NCBI RefSeq assembly: GCF_001721045.1
Contig: NZ_MDER01000096.1
Coordinates: forward strand, 62,001-126,000
Reading direction: 5' to 3'
Source: Paenibacillus nuruki
Lineage (GTDB): Bacteria > Bacillota > Bacilli > Paenibacillales > Paenibacillaceae
Length of the DNA: 64,000 bases
In this document: one piece after another, positions 10,462 to 19,439 of the stretch
Position numbering within the stretch: position 1 is the stretch's first letter
How the letters are laid out: the number at the start of each line of letters is the position of its first letter
Position numbers and translations under genes: made by a program
The notes under the pieces: model-generated
The model's database searches: none
What the model was told of the DNA's origin: nothing
Seen by the model: only the letters and a program-made list of their open reading frames with translations

Positions 10462-11385
10462 TTAAGACTGTTGTTCTTCGTCAGGCGCAGAAGCTTCAGC
10501 AGCATCGGCTGGCTTGACTAACATCGTCCAGTTTTCTTTCTGCTCGACAATGCCTTCACGCATCAATTTACCAAGTGCACGTTTGAACGCAGATTTACTG
10601 ATGCCAAAACGTTGCTTGATAATATCAGGTGTCGTTGTATCCGAGTAAGGCATCGCTCCGTCAGGACGCTCGTTTAAGAATGCAAGTAAACGCTCTGCAT
10701 CTAGATCGCGACCGACTTCTTTACGCTGAATCATGGATAGATTGACACGTCCATCTTCACGAACTTGAGTCACACGTACATTGACTTTTTCACCTAGACG
10801 AAGCATACGACTGCGTTCGCTTTGGTGAATCATACCCAATGCACCGAATCCAAGTACGCCACCTTCTACAATCACAAATGTTCCCATTTGTAACGGACGA
10901 TAGACTTGTGCATCTAACCAGAGGTTGACCCAAGATTCAGGAGCGTGAAAAGTATGCTCCATAAATTCAAGTTCACCTGCTAATTTGGCACGAAGACGAC
11001 CTTGACGATCATGCTCCATCATCACATAGACTTCATCGCCTATTTGCGGACGAAGTTCTTTAAGTTCAGGCATTTCGCTTAGAGGTAATAACAACTGGCG
11101 ACCCAGTCCCATTTCAAGAAATGCACCCAGACGAGGATGAAGGTCAGCCACTGTTAATTTCGCCATTCCACCTAACGTTAAAAATGGCTTTTTCATCGTT
11201 GCTGCTAGACGATCTTCCGTATCATGGAAAATAAACACTTCCAGATGATCGCCTATCTTGATTTTTTTAGTGATTTCACTGTAATGAAGCAACACATCGT
11301 TTTCTCCATCAGACAGAAAAAAACCATACGGCGACACTTCACGCACTAATTCAAGCGTTAATACTGTACCTGATTCAAAACTCAT
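10462..11385 (-). CDS. cvfB: CvfB-family S1-type RNA-binding protein (YitL-like)
   Basis: 307 residues with several S1/OB-like beta-barrels: an N-terminal one with GFFLSDGENDVLLHYSE, a central one with GAFLEMGLGRQLLLPLSE, a third with LGEKVNVRVTQVREDGRVNLS (about 195-220), and a C-terminal winged helix (about 225-290, MPYSDTTTPDIIKQRFGISK). This order is that of CvfB of Staphylococcus and YitL of Bacillus, RNA-binding proteins linked to virulence-gene or mRNA control. The start ATG overlaps the rsfS stop by four bases (ATGA), with GGAGA upstream. In B. subtilis yitL is not in this operon, so its place between rsfS and yqeM is a lineage-specific insertion. A short acidic tail follows the winged helix. 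Confidence 0.87.
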   Translation of the reverse strand: MSFESGTVLTLELVREVSPYGFFLSDGENDVLLHYSEITKKIKIGDHLEVFIFHDTEDRLAATMKKPFLTLGGMAKLTVADLHPRLGAFLEMGLGRQLLLPLSEMPELKELRPQIGDEVYVMMEHDRQGRLRAKLAGELEFMEHTFHAPESWVNLWLDAQVYRPLQMGTFVIVEGGVLGFGALGMIHQSERSRMLRLGEKVNVRVTQVREDGRVNLSMIQRKEVGRDLDAERLLAFLNERPDGAMPYSDTTTPDIIKQRFGISKSAFKRALGKLMREGIVEQKENWTMLVKPADAAEASAPDEEQQS

Positions 11386-11729
11386 ACGTTCTCCATCACT
11401 TTAGCATCTGACCACAGACGCTCGATATTATAGTATTCACGCTCATCACGATGGAAAATATGCACGACAACATCGCCCAAATCCATCAATACCCAACGAG
11501 CTGCATTTACACCTTCCATACCACGAATCTCAGCTTTAGCATCATGCATTACTTTACGAATTTCGCTAGCAATCGCTTGTACTTGTGTATCCGAGTTACC
11601 GTGACAAATCACAAAATAATCAGCAATCATAGAGACACCACGTAGATCTAGTGCTACCAAATTGCTTGCTTTTTTACTTTCAGCTGCTTCTACAGCAAGT
11701 TGCAATAATTGTTCAGGATTCAATTTCAT
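11382..11729 (-). CDS. rsfS: Ribosome silencing factor RsfS
   Basis: A 115-residue RsfS/Iojap-family protein, the usual length. Characteristic segments are DLRGVSMIADYFVICHGNSDTQ... (about 27-45) and WVLMDLGDVVVHIFHRDEREYYNIERLW (about 80-107). It binds uL14 on the large ribosomal subunit and blocks subunit joining when nutrients are scarce. The ATG shares one base with the stop of yqeK, and the gene overlaps cvfB by four bases, so it is translated as part of a tightly coupled operon. Its ribosome site is CGAGGGGG. Confidence 0.95.
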   Translation of the reverse strand: MKLNPEQLLQLAVEAAESKKASNLVALDLRGVSMIADYFVICHGNSDTQVQAIASEIRKVMHDAKAEIRGMEGVNAARWVLMDLGDVVVHIFHRDEREYYNIERLWSDAKVMENV

Positions 11730-12313
11730 TAAAGTTCCCCCTCGAGTTGTAGCTGTTTGACTAAATCGTTGCGAGATAATACGGTCAAAGGAAAAATGAT
11801 CTGGCGTTTGGCAACCAATAACTGAATCGTTGAGTCAAATCCAGCGACTAACCCCGCTTCAAGACTGTGCTCAGCTAGACTACGAATATGATCAACTCCT
11901 GGAAAATCACGTCCAGGCTCTATATAATCAGCCAAACAAATCACTTTTTCCAAAACAGTCATACCGACACGTCCAGAAGTATGATAACGAATCGCATTCA
12001 ATATCTCTTCATCGTCTACACCATATTCTACCTGTGCCGTATATGCTCCCACTTCAGCATGCCATAACGGCTTATCATACAATAATAATTCATCATTCAA
12101 AGCATGTTCACGTAACACTTGCTCCTGGCGATCACTGGTCCAATATTTAGCGACATCATGCAAGATTGCAGCGATCTCGGCTTTGACGGGATCAGCACCA
12201 TAACGTTTGGCAAGTATAATCGCTGATTGCATCACACCTTCGGTATGCTTCCAGCGCTTTTGTGGCATTTGAGCGGATACTGATTCCATCAACTCATCTC
12301 GTGTCAGGTTCAT
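11729..12313 (-). CDS. yqeK: HD-domain hydrolase YqeK (Ap4A hydrolase family)
   Basis: 194-residue HD-domain phosphohydrolase. The metal-binding pattern is visible as H19 in RWKHTEGVM, the HD pair in AILHDVAKYW (about 51-52), later H in LWHAEVGA and the D in CLADYIEPGRDF. YqeK-family enzymes symmetrically split diadenosine tetraphosphate into two ADP. The start ATG with AAGGAG lies inside the end of nadD (20-base overlap), so the two are translationally coupled, as in most Firmicutes. Confidence 0.93.
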   Translation of the reverse strand: MNLTRDELMESVSAQMPQKRWKHTEGVMQSAIILAKRYGADPVKAEIAAILHDVAKYWTSDRQEQVLREHALNDELLLYDKPLWHAEVGAYTAQVEYGVDDEEILNAIRYHTSGRVGMTVLEKVICLADYIEPGRDFPGVDHIRSLAEHSLEAGLVAGFDSTIQLLVAKRQIIFPLTVLSRNDLVKQLQLEGEL

Positions 12314-12887
12314 AGATTCCGCTCCTTTTTATATATTCATTCACTTGATCATGTACCATATAACGAACAGATTGCCCTGTTGCTAGACGTTCACGGATAT
12401 CAGTCGACGAAATGTCTACTTGTGGCATCTTAACCAGAACAACTTTTTCCTGCAAATAATGAGGTAAATCTTCTTTGCGAATCACAGAACCTGGACGACC
12501 AACACCGATAAAAGTAAGCACCTGTGCTAGCTCTTCAATTCCATGCCATTGTGTTAACGAATTTACCATATCTGCACCGATAATAAAAAAGAAATCATGT
12601 TCTGTATAGCGTGCTTTTAATTCGCGGATCGTATCAATTGTATAAGATACACCTCCGCGTACAAGCTCTATATCCAATGTACGAAAAGCAGGATTCGTTC
12701 CTACTGCAAGCTCCACCATCTGAAGACGTTCATCTCCTCCGGCTCCTGCTTCGTGCTTATGCGGTGGAATATGTGACGGCATAAACCAGACTTCATCTAA
12801 ATGACAACCTTGAAGTGCTGCTTCTGCTGCTAACATATGACCGATATGCACAGGATCGAATGTTCCACCCATAATACCGACTTTCAT
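12294..12887 (-). CDS. nadD: Nicotinate-mononucleotide adenylyltransferase NadD
   Basis: 197 residues with the nucleotidyltransferase motifs GGTFDPVHIGH (7-17) and ISSTDIRERL (about 160-168). It makes nicotinate adenine dinucleotide from nicotinate mononucleotide and ATP in NAD synthesis. The length is typical. Its 3' end overlaps yqeK by 20 bases and it lies 43 bases behind yhbY. The ribosome site is weak (GGTGGTG), so coupling to upstream translation may matter. Confidence 0.95.
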   Translation of the reverse strand: MKVGIMGGTFDPVHIGHMLAAEAALQGCHLDEVWFMPSHIPPHKHEAGAGGDERLQMVELAVGTNPAFRTLDIELVRGGVSYTIDTIRELKARYTEHDFFFIIGADMVNSLTQWHGIEELAQVLTFIGVGRPGSVIRKEDLPHYLQEKVVLVKMPQVDISSTDIRERLATGQSVRYMVHDQVNEYIKRSGIYEPDTR

Positions 12888-12930
12888 GAATACACCACCG
12901 AATACGATTTTATAATAGAAATAAGATCAA

Positions 12931-13227
12931 TTAAGCTTTTGGTAATTCAATTTGTTTGTGGTCTTTGGATTCTTTGTACAAAATAATCGTACGTCCAATC
13001 ACTTGTACCAACTCGGATTTTGTACTTTTTGCTAATTCTTCAGCCAAATCTTTTGGCTCTTCTAGACAGTTGTTCAATACTGAGATTTTCATCAATTCGC
13101 GCGTTTCAATCGCATCCAGTACATGACGAACGATCCCGTCATTCATACCACCTTTACCGATTTGAAAAATCGCATCTAAATGATGTGCTTGTGAACGCAA
13201 AAAGCGTTTTTGTTTTCCTGTTAACAT
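12931..13227 (-). CDS. yhbY: RNA-binding protein YhbY (YqeI), CRM domain
   Basis: 98 residues from ATG 13225-13227, the start that has GAAGGAG seven bases upstream and gives the family-typical N-terminus MLTGKQKRFLRSQAH. A longer frame to 13242 would run through the ribosome site. The CRM-domain GxxG-like segment QIGKGGMNDGIV (about 21-32) identifies the YhbY family, which associates with pre-50S ribosomal particles. It lies between aroE and nadD, as in B. subtilis. Confidence 0.93.
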   Translation of the reverse strand: MLTGKQKRFLRSQAHHLDAIFQIGKGGMNDGIVRHVLDAIETRELMKISVLNNCLEEPKDLAEELAKSTKSELVQVIGRTIILYKESKDHKQIELPKA

Positions 13228-13245
13228 ATATTTCTCCTTCAATAC

Positions 13246-14121
13246 CTATTCTTTTTGATGATTCATTGCTTCAAGTAAAGCACTACGCATGACAGATACA
13301 GGTGCAGGTTGCCCTGTCCAATATTCATAGGCATATGCTCCTTGATATACAAACATACCGAGTCCGCCAACTACCGTACAACCACGACTTTTAGCTTCGC
13401 GTAGAAAACGTGTTTCTAACGGATTGTAGATCAGATCACTGACAATAATTCCTTCTGGAATGCGTGACTGCTCTAGTGGAGTCTCGTCACTATTCGGTGA
13501 CATGCCGATCGAAGTGGTATTAATAAGTATATCGGTCTGTGCAAGAACTTTATCGAGTGTATCATAACTGCCACTTTGTACTTGTAAAGTGTCATGACTG
13601 AACTCTGTTGCTAGCTGTTCAGCCTTGTCTACTGTACGATTAATAACCGTTACACTTGCAGGTTGTTCTCGCAACAAAGCATAGACCACTCCACGTGCAG
13701 CACCACCTGCACCTAGAATCGTAATGTGCTTACCGGATAACTCACTATTCAATTCTTCTTTTAATGAACGGACATAACCGATACCATCGGTATTATATCC
13801 TTTTAATTTACCATCTTGAATAACCACTGTATTCACAGCACCACAACATACCGCAGATTCATCAAGCTCATCCATCAACTTCAGCATTTCTACTTTATGA
13901 GGAATCGTTACATTGAATCCGCTGAAGCCTAGCGCTTTGGTGCCTGCTACAGCTTCTGCAAGTTGTTCTGGTTTCACATGTAAAGGAACATACATCCCCG
14001 GAATTCCTGATGCTTCTAACGCAATATTATGCATAGCTGGTGACTTCGAGTGTCCGATTGGATCTCCCATAACCCCTAATAAAAGCGTATGATGTGATAG
14101 ATCATTTTTCCGGTCTGTCAT
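13246..14121 (-). CDS. aroE: Shikimate dehydrogenase AroE
   Basis: The 291-residue start at ATG 14119-14121 is preferred: AGGAGG lies nine bases before it, while the ATG at 14130 directly abuts AGGAGG. Substrate-binding GDPIGHSKSPAMHN and NVTIPHK (catalytic Lys, about residue 72) and the NADP-binding GAGGAARGV (about 132-140) are intact. It reduces 3-dehydroshikimate to shikimate in aromatic amino-acid synthesis. It is placed between yqeH and yhbY as in B. subtilis. No sign of the quinate-specific YdiB variant is evident. Confidence 0.95.
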   Translation of the reverse strand: MTDRKNDLSHHTLLLGVMGDPIGHSKSPAMHNIALEASGIPGMYVPLHVKPEQLAEAVAGTKALGFSGFNVTIPHKVEMLKLMDELDESAVCCGAVNTVVIQDGKLKGYNTDGIGYVRSLKEELNSELSGKHITILGAGGAARGVVYALLREQPASVTVINRTVDKAEQLATEFSHDTLQVQSGSYDTLDKVLAQTDILINTTSIGMSPNSDETPLEQSRIPEGIIVSDLIYNPLETRFLREAKSRGCTVVGGLGMFVYQGAYAYEYWTGQPAPVSVMRSALLEAMNHQKE

Positions 14122-14157
14122 GATGTACATCCTCCTGTGAATAAGATGGGTCTTCGA

Positions 14158-15285
14158 TTAGATCAATGATGGACGCATCATTACTTTGACACCTTTAGGC
14201 AAATGAATAGCAGCTAATGCGCCTGTGTCACCGTTAACTTTGATCCAACCTAAGCCTGAAATAAATAGATCATATTGTGAACCGCGTGGAACACGGAATT
14301 CATGACGTGTCCATTCTGGCAAATCAGCTAAATGTTCTTTGGTTGGTGGCGCAAGCATAACTCCTGCATGATCTGCAAATAAGTCATCTGCACGTTCCAA
14401 CTTGGTACGATGGATTTTGAGACCATTATTAATGAAGCAAGTAAATGATTGACGACCACCTTCAAGGTAATCAAATCGTGCCATCGCTCCGAAAAATAGC
14501 GTCTGACCTTCATTTAATTGGTATACCATCGGTTTGAGTGGTTTGTCCGGCATAATCGCAGCCAAATCTTGCTTGGTCACCAATTCTGTATAACGAGATT
14601 CGTATACAATTCCTGGTGTATCAATAATAAAATGTCCATCATCTAATGGAATATTGACGGTATCCAATGTTGTTCCCGGATAGCGCGAAGTGGTTAATTC
14701 TTCTTCCAGATCACTATAATCTGAGATCAGACGATTGATCAATGTAGATTTACCTACATTCGTTGCACCGACCACGTACACATCACGGTTACCACGCATC
14801 TCGCCAACCACTTCCAAAATACGTTCAAACCCTGTATTTTGTTTGGCACTACAAAGAATAATTTCCTCGGTTTTGAGTCCGATTTCTTTCGCTTCTTTTT
14901 GTACCCAATTACGCAATTTGTTCCAGTTGGTTACTTTAGGCAACAAATCGATTTTGTTTACAGCTAGAATTACAGGATTATTTCCTACAAAACGTTGCAA
15001 TCCTGAGATCACGCTACCCTGAAAATCGAACAAGTCGACAATATGGATAACCAGTGCATCCTTTGTGCCCACTTCACTGAGCAATCGCAAGAATTCGCTC
15101 TGATCTACCGTTACTGTCGACGATTCATTATAATTGCGGATACGGAAACAGCGCTGGCAGACTAGAGGTGTTCTTTCTAGTGCCTGTGCTGGCAAATATC
15201 CTGGTAATTCAGGCGCGTCCATCTGTAGAGCAATACCGCATCCACTACATTTCGCACCCGCGGTAAGACCGCTTTGTTCTGTCAT
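14158..15285 (-). CDS. yqeH: Ribosome biogenesis GTPase YqeH
   Basis: 375 residues. The N-terminal zinc finger has the pairs CSGC (about 13-16) and CQRC (about 43-46). The GTPase motifs are circularly permuted, as the family requires: NKID (G4) and CSAK (G5) come before GATNVGKST (G1) and DTPG (G3). YqeH is needed for 30S subunit assembly. The start has an AGGAGG site inside the end of yqeG and overlaps the yqeG stop by four bases. Confidence 0.95.
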   Translation of the reverse strand: MTEQSGLTAGAKCSGCGIALQMDAPELPGYLPAQALERTPLVCQRCFRIRNYNESSTVTVDQSEFLRLLSEVGTKDALVIHIVDLFDFQGSVISGLQRFVGNNPVILAVNKIDLLPKVTNWNKLRNWVQKEAKEIGLKTEEIILCSAKQNTGFERILEVVGEMRGNRDVYVVGATNVGKSTLINRLISDYSDLEEELTTSRYPGTTLDTVNIPLDDGHFIIDTPGIVYESRYTELVTKQDLAAIMPDKPLKPMVYQLNEGQTLFFGAMARFDYLEGGRQSFTCFINNGLKIHRTKLERADDLFADHAGVMLAPPTKEHLADLPEWTRHEFRVPRGSQYDLFISGLGWIKVNGDTGALAAIHLPKGVKVMMRPSLI

Positions 15286-15809
15286 TTATTCTTTTCCTCC
15301 TCGGACCATAGTCCTTTTCTACGCAGTCGTTTTCTTGCAAACCGTTCGACCTGACGGTTAACTTTGGTTCTCCAACCTTCATCAGCAGCAGCGATAGGTA
15401 AGACTAGAATTGTAAATAAACCCAGTCTGTTCCCACCATATACATCTGTTAACAATTGGTCACCGATAACAATAGTCTGTTCTTCGCTCCATTTCATCAG
15501 CGTCATTGCTTTGCGAAATGGTGCATTGGACGGCTTGCGTGCCGCATGCACAAATTTGATATCCAGTGGTGTAGCAAATAAGGATACCCTGCTCATATTG
15601 TTATTCGAGACAATAATCAGCTCGAAGCCGTATTTTTTTACTTTAGCAAACCATTCGATCAATTCCGGTGTCGCATTTGGCGCTTTAGCACCAACGAGTG
15701 TGTTGTCTAAATCTGTAATGATTCCACGATAACCTTTGGCATACATTGCTTCTAGATCAATATCAAATACAGTATTCACGCGCAACTTGGGTACGAGCAT
15801 CTCAAACAA
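15282..15809 (-). CDS. yqeG: HAD-family phosphatase YqeG
   Basis: 175 residues from a TTG start (15807-15809) with GAGGTG eight bases upstream; an ATG three codons later has a poorer distance. HAD motif I is DLDNTLVG (nucleophile Asp, then acid Asp), motif II is the Ser in IVSNN, and motif IV is GDQLLTD. Members are IIIA-type HAD phosphatases, related to mitochondrial PGP phosphatase Gep4. It is first gene of the yqe operon, with no other gene before it for 150 bases. Confidence 0.9.
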   Translation of the reverse strand: MFEMLVPKLRVNTVFDIDLEAMYAKGYRGIITDLDNTLVGAKAPNATPELIEWFAKVKKYGFELIIVSNNNMSRVSLFATPLDIKFVHAARKPSNAPFRKAMTLMKWSEEQTIVIGDQLLTDVYGGNRLGLFTILVLPIAAADEGWRTKVNRQVERFARKRLRRKGLWSEEEKNK

Positions 15810-15868
15810 GCTTTATTCACCTCGGTTTCATACGACAAACTATATCATAAGTGTAACCTATCTGACAA

Positions 15869-15897
15869 AAAGAAACGCCGCATAAGCGGCGTTTTTT
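15869..15897 (-). terminator. Terminator of the MoxR-DUF58-transglutaminase operon
   Basis: Eight-base GC-rich arms AACGCCGC (15874-15881) and GCGGCGTT (15886-15893) around ATAA, with T runs on both strands (TTTCTTTTT on minus). It ends the operon behind the transglutaminase gene. Confidence 0.9.
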
Positions 15898-15958
15898 GTA
15901 GGATTTATAAATAGTTTGTCCAACGTTTTGAACAATCGTTCAGCCATCCATTATTATA

Positions 15959-18175
15959 CTACTTTGTGGACGTTTTGCGCCATCTTTTTCGCAAGTTTTG
16001 TAGATGATGTTGCATTGTTGTCCACTCTTCCTCTGTAATCTGATTCGGACTGTATTTGGCTTTTTCAAACAATTCAAGTAATGGGGTTAAATGTATCGCC
16101 AAATCTGGACGTACCTCTTCCCATCGGGTCACCGATTCACGCAATGTTTCATGAGGACGACGATCCATTCCATGGCGTTTCATCCAGGCGAACCAGCGTT
16201 TGGATTCAGCCATCATTTTTTGTTGCGGTGTCAAAGCTTCTCCTTGACGCATACGCATAATCATAAAGCTCAATTCACGACGGTAGCGAATCAACATCAC
16301 GATTGCCCAAGCAGCAATCACACCACTTGCTATCCAGATCACAGCAGCAGGTACAGCAGGCTCATTGTTTTGTACCGGTGCTTGCGTTTCTTCTTCCTCT
16401 GGTGTCTGTTCTTCTTCCTCTGGCTCAGGTGTTGGTGTATCATCTGCTGGTGTCTGAACAGCCTCTGTAATCATCGGCATATCAAATCCTGGTGTGGCTT
16501 CAATCGGAACCCATCCATAATCAGCAAAATAAATCTCTGCCCATGAATGTGCATCTGCATTAGTTACTGTATATTCTGTAGCACCATCCGGGAAATAATC
16601 ACTGGTTACATAACCGGACGCTTGCCCGGGTGCATACCCTTTAACCCAGCGTGCAGGGATATCTAATGAACGTGCCATCATCACCATCGCTGTAGAATAA
16701 TAATCACAATACCCTTCTTTGACTTCAAATAAAAAGCTATCTACAAAATCACGGCTTTTTTTCTTCGACAAATCAGGATTGTTGGTATACGCAAAATTGT
16801 TTTGCAAATATTGTTGTAATAACTCTACTTTCTCGTAAGGCGTATCTCCTGATGCGGTTACTTCTTTGGCTAGATTACGCACACGATCAGGTAACTCTGA
16901 AGGGACTTGTAGATACCGATCTAACGATTTATCGGCATAGAGTTGATTAAATGTTTTCTTTTCCAATTCTTTGACAGGTACGATCGGCACTCTGGAAACC
17001 AGTGAATACGATTCTGGAAATTTACGATTCTGACGGGTAGGGCTCCAGTGCACTTCGCCCGGGTTACTACGCCAATCCAGTTGTGACGTATCTGACCCAC
17101 CATCGACATCGGTTACTCTCCCTATCGTATAAGCACCAAATAATACAGGATATGTCACATTATCTTCAGACAGCATTTTTACTTGTTGCTTAACGGTTTT
17201 CTTTTCTACATCTGACGATTCATCCAGTGGAAGCTCGGTACCTGCTTCGACCGATTGCAGTTCACTCCAACCATTACTAGAGCGATCGATCCAACCTTCG
17301 CCTGAATAGACTAATCGTGTCTCGCCCCGCCAGTAACTACGACTGGTAGTGCTGACTGTCATCACCGGTGTATAGTCAAAATTAAAACCACCACCTAGAT
17401 TGGAATCTTCACGACTATATCCAGAAGAAGCACCTTGTCCATTTAAAGGATTAGAACCATTGATCGTAATAACAGCTTCACCACGCCAATTTTTCCATGC
17501 TGTATATGGATCTTTAAGTGTAGGTTGAACTTCCGGTACATTGACACCTACCAGTAAAATGATGGAGAAAATAACAGCAATATTAAAAATAATTTTGAGC
17601 GGATATCTACGTAAATGTTTCCATCCTTTGGGGAATCGTTGCTGAAAATAACGAAAATGATTACTTACCAGCCAACCCATTCCTGCAAAAACAACCCATG
17701 CGACTTCTTCCCACATCATCGAGGTTGTAAAAGAATCCAAAATCGACAATGCCGCAATATTCGTACCGACAAACATAATAATGGCTCTACGTGAAGAACC
17801 GATTCGAGCAGAGACTTCGATCAACACCCATGCCGATAACACAAACCACAAGTAAGGCGAGACAGTCTGAGTAAATGTTTCTACATTATCGGTGAGTGAG
17901 CCTTCTTGCCAGCTATAAAATCCATAATGACTGAGTACATAATAGACTGCACCCAGTACAGCAAATAATTTGATCACTAGACGATAGATCATTTTGAGTG
18001 GTATCAAAATATCAATAATAGCCACTACAGCCATCGTCGCCAGAACCAGCGGTGTCGTTTCTTGATACCAGACTCCATTGGCATAATTAATCCATTGCAG
18101 CGCAATAATAAAAACCCATATTAAAGATAACGAATAATACCAAGAGCGACTTATTCCATCCCACCATTTTTTCAA
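15959..18175 (-). CDS. Membrane transglutaminase-like protein (TgpA type) with DUF4129-like tail
   Basis: 738 residues from TTG 18173-18175. This start has TTAGGAGGTGG nine bases upstream and overlaps the DUF58 stop as TTGA; the longer frame to 18232 would overlap DUF58 by 61 bases without a ribosome site. About six membrane segments (residues 10-210) precede an extracytoplasmic domain. The transglutaminase triad is visible: Cys in KEGYCDYYSTAM, His in ADAHSWAEIYF and Asp in IEATPGFD. A Glu/Pro/Thr-rich stretch, one membrane helix and a cytoplasmic DUF4129-like tail follow. With MoxR and DUF58 it forms the common three-gene TgpA-like unit; the crosslinked or cleaved protein is unknown. Confidence 0.87.
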   Translation of the reverse strand: MKKWWDGISRSWYYSLSLIWVFIIALQWINYANGVWYQETTPLVLATMAVVAIIDILIPLKMIYRLVIKLFAVLGAVYYVLSHYGFYSWQEGSLTDNVETFTQTVSPYLWFVLSAWVLIEVSARIGSSRRAIIMFVGTNIAALSILDSFTTSMMWEEVAWVVFAGMGWLVSNHFRYFQQRFPKGWKHLRRYPLKIIFNIAVIFSIILLVGVNVPEVQPTLKDPYTAWKNWRGEAVITINGSNPLNGQGASSGYSREDSNLGGGFNFDYTPVMTVSTTSRSYWRGETRLVYSGEGWIDRSSNGWSELQSVEAGTELPLDESSDVEKKTVKQQVKMLSEDNVTYPVLFGAYTIGRVTDVDGGSDTSQLDWRSNPGEVHWSPTRQNRKFPESYSLVSRVPIVPVKELEKKTFNQLYADKSLDRYLQVPSELPDRVRNLAKEVTASGDTPYEKVELLQQYLQNNFAYTNNPDLSKKKSRDFVDSFLFEVKEGYCDYYSTAMVMMARSLDIPARWVKGYAPGQASGYVTSDYFPDGATEYTVTNADAHSWAEIYFADYGWVPIEATPGFDMPMITEAVQTPADDTPTPEPEEEEQTPEEEETQAPVQNNEPAVPAAVIWIASGVIAAWAIVMLIRYRRELSFMIMRMRQGEALTPQQKMMAESKRWFAWMKRHGMDRRPHETLRESVTRWEEVRPDLAIHLTPLLELFEKAKYSPNQITEEEWTTMQHHLQNLRKRWRKTSTK

Positions 18176-19437
18176 ATCGCTCCACCTCCTAACACAGCTG
18201 GCAATTGCTCTAATGAAGAGATTGGATAACACGATACTCCGCGTGCATGAGCAGATTGTGACCAGTTGATTACAGCTTCTTTATTTTTTTGCATCGTAGG
18301 GTTAATTAAAAATTGAAGAGGAGTCATTTGACGAATACGAGCAAATTGAAAAATCTCCCATACTTTTTCATTCATTAAAGGCGTAATCAAAATAAATAAA
18401 GTACCTGCTGGAAACATACGCGCATGATCTTCAAGTTTATCTAATAAACGTCCTTTGCCATCTGCCATCACATCGACAAGGTGTAGACGCATTCTTTGAC
18501 GTTCCCCTACATGATCGGATGGCAAGAATACTCCGCTATTCTGACCGGTTGTAAATAAACCCATTCCCATCCGTTTTCGTACCCCATAATCAAGCATTGA
18601 TGCCGTCGTGGATACCGCTAATTCAAAAGCTTCATCTGATTCATAATGATCAGCGATCGCATCAAGTACCAGTACAGTTTTGGGTAATGATTCATGTTCA
18701 AATTCTTTTGACTTCCAATTGCCTGTACGAGCGGTAGCAGACCAGTGAATTCTTGAAATTCGGTCACCATATACATAATCACGTACACCATTAATCTGAT
18801 TCGTTTCCGGACGGGACATCAATTGCGAGGTCTGTTGACCTCCAAGTCTAGAATACCGTGATCCCATTTGCCAGTTCGGAATAAAAGCGATTCGTGGTAG
18901 TACCAAAAACTCACCTGACGCTGTAAACCGCCCTTTATTTTCGATTAATCCAAAAATATCTTCGCTGATACATTCGGTGCCATAAAAGCGGTAACGTCCT
19001 CGCTCTAATGGAGGGGTCTGAAATAGTAGTTCACCTTTGCCCCGCATACTTGGAATCAGACTTTCTTCAAAAGACCACGATTCACCATTGTGACGCTTAA
19101 GCGTTTCACGAATAATCACATATGGTAATGGCAGAAATCCAGGAATCGTCACATCCAGACGTACCTGTACTTGATCACCTGCCAGAATCATTTCTCCTTG
19201 TTCCCCTGCTGTCGATAAATGGCGCTGACCATGAGCGCGTCCAACACCACGAAAGCCACCGCCAATTAAATATAGCGACAGCAAAGAAACCATCACAAAT
19301 AGCATGACCGATGTTTTACCACCTTGAAAAAGAACATAAAATAAACATCCAATCCATACCATAAACACCAACCATAATTTAGAAGGTTGGCGTTTCCACT
19401 GCAAATTCAGACGCAAGTATGAAAATAAGGCTCTCAT
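18172..19437 (-). CDS. DUF58 membrane protein
   Basis: 421 residues with two N-terminal membrane helices (about 18-60) and the DUF58 signature DYVYGDRISRIHWSATARTG (about 218-237), then a vWA-like C-terminal part (VLVLDAIADHYESDEAFELA). DUF58 proteins are encoded next to MoxR ATPases and are thought to be their partners in assembling or inserting cofactors or surface proteins. It starts three bases behind the moxR stop and overlaps the transglutaminase start by four bases, so all three should be made together. Confidence 0.9.
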   Translation of the reverse strand: MRALFSYLRLNLQWKRQPSKLWLVFMVWIGCLFYVLFQGGKTSVMLFVMVSLLSLYLIGGGFRGVGRAHGQRHLSTAGEQGEMILAGDQVQVRLDVTIPGFLPLPYVIIRETLKRHNGESWSFEESLIPSMRGKGELLFQTPPLERGRYRFYGTECISEDIFGLIENKGRFTASGEFLVLPRIAFIPNWQMGSRYSRLGGQQTSQLMSRPETNQINGVRDYVYGDRISRIHWSATARTGNWKSKEFEHESLPKTVLVLDAIADHYESDEAFELAVSTTASMLDYGVRKRMGMGLFTTGQNSGVFLPSDHVGERQRMRLHLVDVMADGKGRLLDKLEDHARMFPAGTLFILITPLMNEKVWEIFQFARIRQMTPLQFLINPTMQKNKEAVINWSQSAHARGVSCYPISSLEQLPAVLGGGAI

Positions 19438-19439
19438 AC

